A stretch of 64,000 bases of DNA from Deinandra increscens subsp. villosa. Taxonomy: Eukaryota > Streptophyta > Magnoliopsida > Asterales > Asteraceae. Below, one piece after another: positions 32,845 through 44,574 of the stretch (within the stretch, counting starts at the first letter, position 1; every line of letters begins with the position of its first letter). The notes beneath the pieces are model-generated. The model worked only from the letters and a program-made list of their open reading frames with translations, did no database searches and was not told the DNA's origin. The stretch is from positions 44,721,980-44,785,979 of the forward strand of contig JBCNJP010000025.1 in assembly GCA_039602395.1 (NCBI GenBank), in the 5' to 3' direction. The position numbers and the translations under genes are program-made.

Positions 32845-35389
32845 TGTAACACCATTTCCAATATTACATACGATTAATACAATCTGTGCGGAATATCAAA
32901 ATCGGTCCCAAAAATTTTCATTTAAAAAAAACATAAACTTATAACCAGTTGGCCATGAAATCAAACATATCACATGGTTTTAGACAAGACTGCTTTATCT
33001 AATGAGTTAGTTTCGGATTAATACGCCTAAAGAGTTAGGCATAACACATCGTGTCGATCTCCGACGTGTTCGGTTCTCCGGCGGCATGATCAATCCTCCA
33101 GGCTTCAAATCCAAGCTTTCCTACCACCAGCCACAACAAAGGTTAGTGTTCAAGTAATTTAAACCCATTAAGAATGATCGGGATTTCAAGTGCATCGCGT
33201 GCCACGCACCACGACACAAAACAACAAAATTTTTGACCTGGTGGCCCTTCGCGTGTGCAAAGGCTATGAGACTAAGCTTCTCGTGTCACTAAGGACATAC
33301 TTGACATAAAACTTTCTAGCTTTTCCTACTTAGCCAAATTTTGGTTGTCTAATGTTTCATCCAAAAACTCAACTTAGAGGTTTTGGCCAAATTCTTTTAT
33401 TATGACCTCAAACCCAATTCCGGGCTCTCAACATGAATCTGAACTTGATTGGAGCCGTCTAATTCACCATTTCAAGCGATTATTGATTCTTTTTTTAATT
33501 ATTTGGCCCGTTTGGAATTTTGCAACATAGTCTATCAAAGTCCCACCTTTTGAAAGGTTTACATTACCATTAACTTCTTGGAGTGTTTCTAGTCTAGACA
33601 AAAAATAAATAACCATATCGTCTCTTCTTTTACATTTTATACTTACATCTTTCATATATACATTCGGAAGAGAATTTGGTCATAAACACTAAATATTCAA
33701 CTGGACTCAGTTCCTTTAGTCAAACACGATCTCAATGAAGAAAAAAGTTCATATAACACATCTATGACCTAAGATAATGTCTAGGGTCACCTGTGCTCAT
33801 GGAGTCATAACCTCACTTCATTTACCCAACGTGGCCCATTTAAACATTTATGTTCCGAAACCGTTATTTAATGGTCCGGTCTTCGCCCATTACCTTTTAA
33901 AATATTATAAATGTGTTTACAAACATATAATCCAGCTCATAACCTGTTTTGCAATGGATTCCCCATTATCCATTGTCACCCCCATTTTGACTCGTTTAAA
34001 GAACATAATAAGCTACAATGCAAACACGTATTCTATTTTCAAGACATATAACAACCATCTATACACTATAATAGTTTAACACCCAACTGGGGTTATTAAG
34101 AGCAATAACATAATGGATTCACCTTCGGCTTACGATACTATCAATTTACCATTTTCTCATCACCTTTAGCGAATGCCAATGACTTGAGTTTAGATGTTTT
34201 CTTCCTTAATTGCTTCATTTTCTTCATCCAGCTATAATCAATCATGTTAGTACAATAGTGACAACATGTCGTTTAATTTCCTAACTTGTCATCTTGACCT
34301 ATTTCTCATAGGTAATCATTAATATGACCGGTTCTTCTTCAAGCGGATTCACCCACCTTTTCAATACTCAATTAGAATTACCCATCCTTCATTAGTTTAA
34401 AAATAACCCAATATAGTAAAATGAACTGTGTACTAGAAATAACCATCAAGGTTACCCGATTTTAACCAATTTTACCCATCGGTGAATTTCACTATGAGCT
34501 CAATATCAAATGACTAACCGGATGGGATACCTCCGGTTAGTGTCAGTTTATACCAAATCTTAACAATTTACTTTTAACAGTTTTACGCACCATGTATAGA
34601 TCTTGTAATCATTTGATTATATAATGATTCAATATTCATTGGTAAAGACCAATGTTAAGACTACATTATGTGGTAGTTAAGTACCACTTACTTGGAAATC
34701 GTCCAAGTCTCCTTTGCAATTTCGTGCATTCGACCCATTTGCATCCAAGCTTGTAACCTAGCTTATCAAGGGTCAATACTAAATCATATCCAGAAGATGG
34801 TTAGGTAAGTTATTTTATACCATACCATTACATTTCATGGATTTATAACCCACATCATCATCAATTTATGATTTAGGTCAGTTTGACTTTTAAAGTCAAA
34901 CTATCAATTACATACATGTATGCATATCTCACATACTAGTTTGAATTTTAAAGTCAAACTACCATTTACATACATGTATGCATATCTCACATACTATTTG
35001 CATACTTATACACATCAATATTCCAAGCACTTATACACATTAACAAAAGTAATCCAAAGATTAAAATTAACCTATTTTGTTCAGCTCATGAGTATACAAG
35101 CATTCAAGATATTCAAACTAATAAAACTCATTTTTAAAAGTTGAACCTTTTGTACAACAGATGTTGACACCCATTTTCACCCATGTACAGTCAAAATTAA
35201 TTTAACATGTTCAAATACAAAAGTAGTAGACTCAAAGAGCTTTCAAAACATATAGGGCACACATTTTTCGGGCCACATTTGATTTTATACAATTTTTTCT
35301 AAAAACAGGACAACAACTTTATTTATTCCAAACAACATGTTGGGTAATCTGCATAGCTGCGGAACTCATCAGTTTTGACCTATAATATA

Positions 35390-35473
35390 TATCAGATCTC
35401 TCCATTTTTCTACAACAATACTCTCTCTCTCTCTCTCCTTCTCAAACCATTTTGGATCTAGGGTTTCATATGT

Positions 35474-35510
<37 letters not shown>

Positions 35511-37632
35511 GGTACTACGTCTTTCTTTCATCGATTCTCCGATGACATGAAACCAACAACGCGGCGACGTGGTTGCTGCGTTTCCGTAGAGGCGGCAACG
35601 TCTACAGCCACCTCTGTCGACGAATTGATCTTTAAAACAGCTTTCGTCCTCCGCTGTTGAGGTTTCTTGGTAATCGGCTAGAGAGTACGTTTGAAGCTGC
35701 CGTTCAGGTGTCTACCGGCGTGCGTGATTAAGGTGCCCCGGTGTGTCGCCATCAGTGTCTGGAGTGTTACTGTGGTTCTTCCGTCGGCTAGGTTTCATGG
35801 GGTATGAGCTTTGGATCTGTTTAAGATCTATTTTTTGGAGGGTTCTCTCCGGTGTTCCGTGGTGTTAATTCTGTTCTTATTGGGTTAGATGGGTTGTGCC
35901 TTGTTTAAGCAGATTTCTCCTTCTCTTTGATTTGCCATTTTACGAGACGAGGTCATTTTTAAGGCTAATGAGTTTCTATGTATGTGGTCGTTCGATGGTT
36001 TTTCGATGTTTTCAAGTTGGCTATGATGCTTTCTCTGTTTTGTTTGAGTTGAGTAGTGAATAGAGATGGCGAAGAAAAATTTGCAGCCATTTTCTTTTCT
36101 TTGATCCTCATCTTTCACAGAGCTGAGCCAAATTTTCTTTTTAATTTGTTACACCGTTCTAAATTTTTTCAGATCTAAATCTGATTATTAGTTGTCTGAT
36201 TTCATTTTCTCATTAAGTTTAGTGAAAATGTTGCTTAAGTGGATGTGCATGCTGCATTTGTTGGATTTTTTTATACTTATTTAAGTCTTATTTGCTACTG
36301 AAAGGGTAAAGCTGAAATATTATGTACAAAATATTTTGTATGAATCTGTTGCTGTTGGCTATCTTTTCTATTAACTGGTTCAGTAGTAAATTTACGAGAT
36401 GAGGCTATCTCAAAGGCCGATGATTCTATTATGTTAATAGATGTTTTTCTATTGTTAATTGAATTTACAAATTGGCTATGATGTTCTGTCTGTCGTTCCA
36501 ACAAATTGACTAGAGTTGTGATACATTGCATCTTGGCATGGCAATACTTTTGCAGCTGGTGTAGATATATCTTTGTTCCTCATCTCTTACAGATCTGAGC
36601 CACATTTAAATTTTAATATTTTAGTTATATCTCTGATCGGAGCCATGTATAATGACGCTAATCAGGTTTGAGCCTTCAATTGATGGTTGAGCTTTGATGA
36701 TCTGTCGTCTGACCCCTTGGCATTATCAAGTTTGATTGTTGTTGGTATGGCTTGCCGAAAATTGTTTTTCACATAACTTTCGCCTAGATCAATGTTTCTG
36801 TTAGGCAATTAAATCCAATTAGAAATCCATATTTGTTATGAACATCGTTATTCATGTAGCTTCCCCATTTGATAAACAATCTAATATTTGCCAATGGCTA
36901 TGATGAACTCTGTTGTTCTGAGCCTTCAATCGGTAGTATTACTTTTAAGAAAAGGGACCCAAATTTTATGTTACTTTATAAATCTGATTGCTTATATTTA
37001 TTTCATTTTATTGCTTGCAGCTGCTTAGAAGCTAATAAGATTTCATATGGAAGATAGAGAAAGATTTATGATAGAAGTAAAAATAAATTATGCAACAAAT
37101 CTTATTTCATTTGTGATTAATATGAAAGTGCTCTAATGTTTTTTTCTTCATTTTTTGGCGGCATTTTTGATAATGGAGATTTTAATGGATTTCCGATGGT
37201 TTGGTAATGCCAAAACACAAACCTGCTAGGCTTTTGTTAGAACATATGAAACAATTATGTTTCTTGGGCTGCATTGCATTTTTTGGTAGATAAAGAATAT
37301 AAATGTTTGTATCTTTTAGTCTCTTTGGATTGCACTTTGGATACAACAAAAGCAGAAATGTTTGTATATATATGTGGTTACTTATAACTTATATATCTTT
37401 TCTTTCCCTTAGTTTACATCATCAAAACTCAAACGAAAACATACAATGACAACTATAACCCGTTGCAAGGTGCGGGTCTGTTATCTATTAAATCTAAGTG
37501 ACGCACATTTCAGTGAAACTTATATAATACTATATGATATCATATATGATATCAATAACTTCCATATAAAACCACACAAATACAATTAAAAAAAAAAGAC
37601 AACCCGCCGCAACGCACGGATAGGTTTACTGG
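35390..37632 (+). other. Gene-leader-like segment ending in a Helitron-like terminus (copy 2)
   Basis: Counterpart of 25260-27588. The CT microsatellite has expanded (about 35477-35508). The short frame MKPTTRRRGCCVSVEA follows. The end reads ACCCG...hairpin...CTGG at 37629-37632, with one hairpin base changed (CGGAT). Confidence 0.4.
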
Positions 37633-37947
37633 TGCATAACAAATCCATAATTGCAATTTTTCATGCTCACATACAACATTTAGCAATTTGCAAGATTACA
37701 CATGTCGTATTTCAGTCATTTAACATCAAGCATTCCTAACACCCCCAATCCATGTCCAATTTTCGTAACCTAGGGTATTTCATGTCAAAACTTGGTTCTT
37801 AAGTCAAATTCACCAATAATTGGGTGCCTAAATCTTGGTTCTAACATCATATAACACTTTAGACACTAAATGGCAGCTTCAATCATCTATTTTTACTCAA
37901 GGATTTCGAATTTCAAGCATGCAATAAGATGAAGTTTACTTACATGA

Positions 37948-38159
37948 TGATAGAAGAATTTGAGAGAGTCAGGAATTGAGAGTCGTCAATCATGCATAAC
38001 TGTCATTACTGTTATGAATTCGGTTATATACATGATTTGATTACAACGACTAACAGAATTGAAACGAACTACCAGCAACAACGATGAACAACCCATGTTA
38101 CAATCTAGCCAAAACATAAAGTGCCAGGAATAGCCCTCCAATTATTATGATATGTAACA
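37948..38159 (-). repeat. Chromovirus 3' LTR (212 bp)
   Basis: Left end TGATAGAAG, right end TATGTAACA, then ATTACTCCCCTCCTT (complement of the polypurine tract). TSD CATGA lies to its left. Confidence 0.9.
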
Positions 38160-38197
38160 ATTACTCCCCTCCTTAAAGTGATTCTTTTTCTCAAGAA

Positions 38198-38833
38198 TTA
38201 AACTGGAAAAGCTGGAAAATGAGCAATGAAACTAGTAGCATCTTCCCACGTAGCATCTTGTAAAGGAAAATCCTTCCAATGCACAAGGAATTTGACAGCA
38301 GCAGAATTACCTTTTTTAACCATCTTCCGATCAACAATTGCCAAAGGTTCCACCGGAGAAGAGTGATTGAGAGGAAGGTTAACAACGGACGAGGGTTCAC
38401 CATGAAATTGTTTTAGTAGAGACACATGAAAGATCGGGTGAACAAGCGAATCTTTGGGCAAATCCAAGAGGTAAGCAGAGGATCCAATTTTCTTCAAAAT
38501 CTTGAAAGGACCAAAGTAGCGAGGAGAGAGTTTCGAATAACACTGTTGCCTTAATGAGTTCTGAACATATGGATGGAGTTTGACAAAAACCCAAGTACCA
38601 ACTTCAAAATTTCGATCAGAACGTCGCAAATCGACCTGCTGTTTCATGCGATTAGCAGCTCGATGCAAGGAATGTTTCAACAAAGAGATGAGATCTTGAC
38701 GGTTTCTCAACAAGTCTTGTACAGCAGCAATAGAACTATCAGATGGAACAAAAGGAGAATGCAAAGGGGGAGGTACACCATAGAGATCCTGAAAAGGGGT
38801 CATCTTTATAGAAGAGTGCCAAGAGGTATTATA
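38198..38833 (-). pseudogene. Chromovirus integrase tail and chromodomain (copy 2)
   Basis: The frame starts upstream of NTSWHSSIKMTPFQDLYG and runs through GTWVFVKLHPYVQNSLRQQ and LSPRYFGPFKILKKIG to VKFLVHWKDFPLQDATWED. Nearly identical to copy 1 (28121-28796), with small differences near the end after the chromodomain. It is separated from the rest of integrase by the ARID element, and the intervening catalytic core is absent. Confidence 0.82.
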
Positions 38834-38977
38834 CAAAAGTATAAATAGCCGTTGGAATCAATTGTAAACATTAAGTAATTCGTATGAATTTCTATTTCCA
38901 ATATCGATCAGTTTGACCATCCCTGTTTTTATTTACTGCATTCACATTCAAATCTCTCAATCTCGCCAAACTCAGTT

Positions 38978-39763
38978 ATGCCTAAATCCCTCAAACATAA
39001 ATCTCGACTCTCTGATCCAAGATTACACTTAGTATCAGAGCGCAGCATTCGATCAAATCCTTCCAAAACACACTACAAAAATCACGAACGAATTTCTGTC
39101 AAAAATCCCAATGAAGACCCGATAGAAATGAAGAATAGATTCGACCCTTTAACTCCAGGCAGAATGAAGATTAAACATGAAAGGATTCAATCCTCTGCTC
39201 GGTCATCAAACCAGATGTGTAAGAACGTTGATCGAAGCCGGATGGACGTTGAAGAAAAATTATCAAATTTGAGTCTACACAAAAGAAGTACAGAAAAGAA
39301 GTTACAAGCGAAAGGAAGAACAAGTGGAATTAAGATCAGAAAAATTCGTGCATTTACAACAAGTCAGAAGAGGCAGAGAATAAAAAAGAAAAGTCAGATT
39401 TAATGCTTCTACTGCAGAAACATGGGTCATACCCAGGATTACTGTAAGGCAAAGAAATTTAAAATTTCTCTTAAAATATGATGAGGGGGAAGGGATTATG
39501 TTGTGATTAGAACTCAATACAAAGGGTGGAGTGACATTTGGTATGTCAATCCATCGTTTAAAAATCACATGTCCCCTTTTAAATATTTGTTCACTGATTT
39601 TGAAAGATCCTTTGGTGTTGAAACAAGAACTGATGAGCATGACATGTTGTTTATAAGGAGCGTGGGAAATACTAAAAAAAAATTTGATGACAAGAAACAG
39701 GATATCCAATCTGTCAATTATGTCCCTGCACTTAATAGAAATGTTTTAAGCCAGACCATTTAA
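38978..39763 (+). pseudogene. Gag-knuckle and dead protease-like part of the ARID element (copy 2)
   Basis: An open frame from 38978 overlaps the LTR end and PBS and encodes a basic Ser-rich N-terminus to SQKRQRIKKKSQI, where TAA replaces a CAA codon just before the knuckle CFYCRNMGHTQDYC. The knuckle is intact downstream but out of reach. The protease-like frame (39503-39763, DIWYVNPSFKNHMSPFKYLF) again has NPS in place of DSG. The TAA ending that frame is shared with copy 1. Confidence 0.65.
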
Positions 39764-39807
39764 AGAAACAAGGTTTCAATGTAATATTTGTAGGAGATGT
39801 TTGTAAA

Positions 39808-40377
39808 GTGGTTAAGATGTTTGAATCTCATCAGAATGGTAAAAGAAAATTTGAAATCGATAGTGAAAGTGAATCAACTGGAAGTAATGGTAAGGAGGAA
39901 ACATACTTAAGGGAATACTTTGATGCTTTGGATGAGGAAATAGAGGAAACAATGAAAAATAAGAAAGAAAAAGATAGTGATGATAAGTTAAAATCTGTCA
40001 AAAAGGATGAGGGTGAATGCAGCGGGTCAAAGTTTGTGTCTAGTATTGAGGATTGTGTTACCTTCCTTGATATGATGCAAATTTCTGACATCTTTAAGAA
40101 TCACAAAAAGCACTCAAAATTTGTGTTTAGGCAATTGATAGAATGGTTTCTCAAAGATTTTCTAAAGATTGTAAATGATCGGCCTATTCCACCAACATTA
40201 CACAATGGACAAAAAGTGGAATTATTTGATCTATATGTTATAGTTCAAGCCAAGGGTGGATATAGGAAGGTCACTGAAAGAGAAGAATGGGATGAGATAT
40301 GCAGCCTATTAGGCTTTGACAGAAAACTAGATAAGAACATTAGACTTGTTTATGTTAAGTATTTGGATGTCCTTTAA
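39808..40377 (+). CDS. ARID DNA-binding domain ORF of the retroelement (copy 2, domain intact)
   Basis: 189 codons, uninterrupted. Residues 1-60 form a highly acidic, Ser-rich leader (EIDSESESTGSNGKEETYLR). Residues about 70-110 read SIEDCVTFLDMMQISDIF, followed by FVFRQLIEWFLKDFLKIVND. The ARID core then runs RPIPPTLHNGQKVELFDLYV (about 124-143), AKGGYRKVTEREEWDEIC, LGFDRKLDKNIRLVYVKYLD, to a TAA at 40375-40377. That TAA probably replaced a glutamate codon, since the same frame continues WYYNVYN. ARID proteins bind DNA and often act in chromatin complexes. Here the domain lies where integrase/RT would be expected. Whether the short ORF is expressed is unknown. Confidence 0.72.
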   Translation: MVKMFESHQNGKRKFEIDSESESTGSNGKEETYLREYFDALDEEIEETMKNKKEKDSDDKLKSVKKDEGECSGSKFVSSIEDCVTFLDMMQISDIFKNHKKHSKFVFRQLIEWFLKDFLKIVNDRPIPPTLHNGQKVELFDLYVIVQAKGGYRKVTEREEWDEICSLLGFDRKLDKNIRLVYVKYLDVL

Positions 40378-40901
40378 TGGTACTATAATGTTTACAATCA
40401 AAGGAAGATTCATATTCAGGAGGAAGACCCATATCAGATTTTTGTGATTGATAACACAAAATACAAGAAACTCAAAACAGCAGCAGATCAAGAATTGTTA
40501 CCTGCTACAAATGTCAGAAAGTGGGTCACTATGCTTACAAATGTCCAAAGAAGATCAAGTCTGATTACCTTCAAGAAACTGACCAGGAACTTTATAAAGA
40601 AATTGAAGACCCTAGCAATAACAAAAAGAACCTGGATACAGTTTGTTCTGAACTCTCAGCAGGTCTTGAAATAAGTCTTGAAGCCTCATTAGAAACTCCA
40701 CTTGGAAATTCAATGTACCTGCATACTTTCAAAGAAGATCATGAACCTAATGTTGGACCAAGAGGATTCAAGGAGCTGACTGAAGTTTACAAAGATGAAG
40801 AGGAAATCAATTCGGATGGAGAATGGAAAAAGACCAAGTCAATGGAAGAACTCTATCAAAGTTGCAAGGAAGAAGAAGACCCTCAAATTAACACTACTTA
40901 A
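40378..40901 (+). pseudogene. C-terminal CCHC knuckle and acidic tail of the ARID element (copy 2)
   Basis: Frame remnants read WYYNVYNQRKIHIQEEDPYQ after the ARID stop. Following a shift near 40490 they read CYKCQKVGHYAYKC (about 40502-40543), a perfect CX2CX4HX4C knuckle, then KIKSDYLQETDQELYKEIED and a long acidic tail ending INTT-TAA at 40899-40901. The TAA and the shift are shared with copy 1, so the element was already inactive before duplication. Confidence 0.65.
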
Positions 40902-40914
40902 TTTAGGGGGTGAT

Positions 40915-41292
40915 TGTTAGAAGATAAATTAAGCTTATTTATGATGCCTACTATAAGTATTTTATTTAGTGTGACATAATGTCAAGTATTCTATGTATAA
41001 CTGTATTTACGGGTCAAAATAGGAAAAGTCAAACGGCAGTTATTAGCAGTTGGGGACGGTTATTAGCGAGAGGTTTTCTTGTACATATACACCGCCCCAC
41101 AAAGTATAAATAGCCATTGCAATCAATTGTAAACGTTAAGTAATTCGTATGAATTTCTATTTCCAATATCGATCAGTTTGACCATCCCTGTTTTTATTTA
41201 CTACATTCACATTCATATCTCTCAATCCCGCCACACTCAATTATGCCTAAATCCCTCAAACATAATTCTCGACTCTCTGATCCAAGATTACA
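40915..41292 (+). repeat. 3' LTR of the ARID element, copy 2 (378 bp)
   Basis: TGTTAGAAG... to ...AAGATTACA, preceded by TTAGGGGGTGAT. A TATAAATAG box lies near 41104. Confidence 0.85.
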
Positions 41293-42219
41293 ACTTTAGC
41301 ACATTATCAAAAAAGATTTGAGCAACGAAAGAAGCATTATAAGGGTGTTTGAGACCCCTGAAGTGGGCATACTTGGTAAGCCAGTCAATAACAACAAAAA
41401 TGACATCTCTGTTATGAGATAAAGGAAGACCGGTAATGAAGTCCATGGATATGTCAGAAAAAGGGTTCTAGGAATCGGAAGTGGACTAAGTAAACCGAGT
41501 AAAGAAGTGGCCTCATACTTCACACGATGACAAATATCACAATGCTTAATGAAAAGTTTCACTTGTGTAGTCAACCCTTTCCAATAAAACATAGCTTTAA
41601 GTCATTTGACTGTTGGATAAATTCCGGGGTGACTAGCTAATGCAGATGAATGGCATAAAGACAAAAGCTCCTGTCTCAAGGCCGCATCTTGGCCTACACA
41701 AAGTTTACCTTTTTGAAATAAAAATTGATCTTTCCAAGAATAATTCTTGACAGCCCCACCAGTAGAAAGAGTAGTAATAAGCTTTTGTAAGTGAGCATCG
41801 AGTATCCAACTATCTTTAATGCACTGCAACAGTAAATGAGTCAAAGTAGATAAAGTCATCTCTAATAGAGTAATGCTATGCAGTCTCGATAAAGCATCAG
41901 AAGCCAAATTATCTACCCCTTTATTGTATCGAATCTCATAGTCGTAGCCCATCATTATACTCAACCAGGTCTGTTGTAGAGGGGTAGTAACAGATTGATC
42001 TTGCAAGTGTTTAAGACTTTTCTGGTCCGTTTTAATGATAAAGTGGCTAACAATTAAATAGTGATGCCAATGTTTAATGGCCATAAGGATTGCAAGTAAC
42101 TCCCTTTCATAAGCAGAAAAAAGTTGTCGCCTTGGAGACAAGGCTTTGCTAGTATAGGATATAGGATGGGAATCTTGAAGTAACATAGCTCCCAAGTCTG
42201 TAGCTGAAGCATCCGTTTC
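41293..42219 (-). pseudogene. Chromovirus RNase H and integrase N-terminus
   Basis: Reading leftward from 42195: MGAMLLQDSHPISYTSKALS, YERELLAILMAIKHWHHYL and the DQKSLKHL block identify RNase H. A linker (NKGVDNLASDALSRL) leads to PTVK followed by TGA near 41604 where an Arg codon is expected. Integrase continues from MFYWKGLTTQVKLFIKHCD with CDICHRVKYEA. In the second frame a small deletion near 41465 shifts the core, relative to copy 1. The TGA is also present in copy 1. Confidence 0.8.
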
Positions 42220-42603
42220 TGTTGATGCATGAACCTTGTGTGGCCGTTACTGTTCGAATTGTCAAACAGACTGATTTGTCGAAGACATGAACTGAGGTCC
42301 GAACCTCAGCCGAACTCTAGGTTCGGAGTTGGCCGAACCTAGATGGCCGAACTCCAAGTTCGGAGGGAGTTCGGACAGAGTTCGGAGGTGCCGAGTTCGG
42401 ACCTTATGAAGAAGTATAAATAGATTCGTCTTTGTATTTCTTTGTACGTTTCTGTCTTGTTTCTGTGTGTTGAGAGGGGAGGTTCTGTCCGACCTCCCCC
42501 AGAGCTTAATCGTTGTATACTCCTTCGTTATGTAATCATTCAACATGATTCAATGACAAAACTTCCGTCTCATCCATAGAAACGATCTGTAAACGGTTTT
42601 TCA
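42220..42603 (+). repeat. 5' LTR of the non-autonomous element
   Basis: TGTTGATGCATG... to ...GGTTTTTCA. U3 contains about ten GTTCGG/CCGAAC motifs (42297-42392), directly followed by TATAAATA at 42415-42422. Confidence 0.93.
42415..42422 (+). promoter_or_regulatory. TATA box of the non-autonomous element
   Basis: TATAAATA about 20 bases after the GTTCGG array in U3; the same arrangement occurs in the 3' LTR. Confidence 0.7.
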
Positions 42604-44185
42604 GTTGGTATCAGAGCTGTTGGCTCTTTCTATGGTCGAAATCTTTCGTTTTTCTTCATTTCGAGACGTTAAATCTTCAGTTAGGGGTGATTGGAAGTGT
42701 TTCTGTTTGGTTTTTAATCAATCGAGTCTTCCTGAGTCATGTTTTTACCTAACAGAAGCATCTGAATGCTCCAATTCGATCAAATTTTGAATCTGGTGCG
42801 ATTTCAAAAAAATTTCCAGTCCGAGTTCGGACAACGTTCGGCCGAAGAACAGATCTGAAAAATAACCGCTCCGAACTCCAGGTTCGGCCGGTCCGAAGGT
42901 CAGGTTCGGAGATGGCTCCGAAGGTCAGGTTCGGACTAGGTCCGAAGGTCAGTTTCGGAGAGGGTTCGGAGGATCGGGTTCGGAGGTAGATCGGACAAGG
43001 TTCGGACGAGCTCGGATGCATTTTTGATGAAGCACGGCCCCAGCCAGGGGCTCTGCCCCGCCAGGGGCTCTGCCCCTGGACCCCGCCAGGGGCTGCCGCC
43101 CCTTGGACCCCGCTTCTCAGGGGCGCTGCCCCCGAACCCCCGTTAGGTGGGAATTTTACAGAAGCGGATCAGTTATCGAGTTTACCCTTGATTCGGTAGC
43201 TGTGGGGTGTTATATTTGAAGAAAATCCAGATTCTGATACTTGTTACGAGTTAGTGATCGAATTTCAAGAAATAAGTTTGTGGGTAGTCATTGTTCTTGA
43301 TGATGGACAGAGATTCAAGAATACATGTTTTCTGATGATGGACAGAGATTCGGAGACATGGTTATGATTACTTGGGAACGTTTGTCGGAGATTATCTTTC
43401 TACACAAACTGAAGATTAATGAGATTAAAGATTCCGTTGCGGGCCACTTGAGTTTATCATTCCACTAAAAAGACAGGATTTGTTCCTGCGGGGTTGGAAT
43501 CATAAGAAATTGAAGATTTGAATATGTCACTTGTTTAGGGGGAAATTGGGGACCCTAAAAACTTTCAAAGTTTCATAATTGAAAAAGTGAATATTCAAAA
43601 GCAATCAGTTAAGGGATGATGGTGGTTTTTGATCTTCATGGAAATGTGGTATATTCTGATGTTCGTGCGAACCGATATGTCAAAGTTTTCAATTATGGTT
43701 TGGAACTTTCTGTCATATGCCCGATACTTTCTTGAGTTGTCGAAAGACTTGGTCAGATTCCAGTCTGCAACGAGATATACGTTTACCGGAGTAATATATT
43801 GGGATGGATTTGATGCTGAGGGGGAATTTCCGTGATTGAAGATGCTGATCGTGTCTGTTTTCATAAAGATCAGAATGTGTTACAATTCGGTGAAGATTGA
43901 AGATTATTATCAAGATGCAGTGATGTTCGTGTGTCTTTATTATTTCCGGATACAACTTATGAAGTAAACCATTATCATACATGTCGTATCCAATTGGATG
44001 GTTGTGCTTGAAGCTAGGGGGAATTTTATTGGTTGTGGAGATTGTACAAGATTCGAATCGTTTCCTGCATACCTGATGATTCGGTCAAGGGAAGTTTGCT
44101 AAAGATAGAGATGTCTGCAGCAAGCTGACTGAAGGTTGCTAGAAGATCAATGTCTGGATTCGACAGTAACGTCCAAGGGGGAATT
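42604..44185 (+). other. Noncoding interior of the non-autonomous element
   Basis: Further TCCGAAGGTCAGGTTCGGA-type repeats lie at 42829-43015, echoing the LTR motif. A GC-rich block at 43036-43142 is built from CCAGGGGCT(C/G)TGCCCC units that can fold on themselves. No gag or pol similarity was seen. Confidence 0.7.
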
Positions 44186-44569
44186 TGTTGATGCATGAAC
44201 CTTGTGTGGCCGTTACTGTTCGAATTGTCAAACAGACTGATTTGTCGAAGACATGAACTGAGGTCCGAACCTCAGCCGAACTCTAGGTTCGGAGTTGGCC
44301 GAACCTAGATGGCCGAACTCCAAGTTCGGAGGGAGTTCGGACAGAGTTCGGAGGTGCCGAGTTCGGACCTTATGAAGAAGTATAAATAGATTCGTCTTTG
44401 TATTTCTTTGTAAGTTTCTGTCTTGTTTCTGTGTGTTGAGAGGGGAGGTTCTGTCCGACCTCCCCCAGAGCTTAATCGTTGTATACTCCTTCGTTATGTA
44501 ATCATTCAACATGATTCAATGACAAAACTTCCGTCTCATCCATAGAAACGATCTGTAAACGGTTTTTCA
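44186..44569 (+). repeat. 3' LTR of the non-autonomous element
   Basis: Same length and ends as the 5' LTR; preceded by AAGGGGGAATT and followed by the second GTTTC. Confidence 0.93.
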
Positions 44570-44574
44570 GTTTC

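Larger units (their letters stand above)
38834..41292 (+). mobile_element. ARID-domain-carrying non-autonomous LTR retroelement, copy 2
   Basis: Same insertion as copy 1: truncated 5' LTR to 39027, PBS TAGTATCAGAGC (39030-39041, one mismatch), decayed polyprotein frame, purine tract and full 3' LTR (40915-41292). It sits at the identical position in the chromovirus, so the two copies arose by duplication of the region and not by two transpositions. No perfect target-site duplication is visible because the 5' LTR start and part of the target are lost. Confidence 0.82.
33268..41625. repeat. 8.36-kb duplicated segment, copy 2 (likely parental)
   Basis: This is the direct repeat of 23230-31588. 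Here the sequence continues smoothly beyond both edges: leftward into the outer element, and rightward through chromovirus RNase H (41626 onward reads on in frame context). That makes this the parental arrangement. Confidence 0.9.
42220..44569 (+). mobile_element. Young non-autonomous LTR retrotransposon (2350 bp, TSD GTTTC)
   Basis: Two 384-bp LTRs flank 1582 bp of internal DNA without a convincing ORF. GTTTC is duplicated at 42215-42219 and 44570-44574. The PBS (TGGTATCAGAGC, 42606-42617) and polypurine tract (AAGGGGGAATT, 44175-44185) mark plus orientation. I noticed only one difference between the LTRs (C/A near 42447 and 44413), so insertion was recent. It interrupts the chromovirus between RT and RNase H. 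With no coding capacity it must depend on another element's proteins. Confidence 0.93.

Noticed and set aside
42262..42546. Protein coded in the 384-bp LTR (94 codons, minus strand; repeated at 44228-44512)
   Set aside because: The open frame follows from the GTTCGG repeats and is conserved only because the two LTRs are nearly identical.
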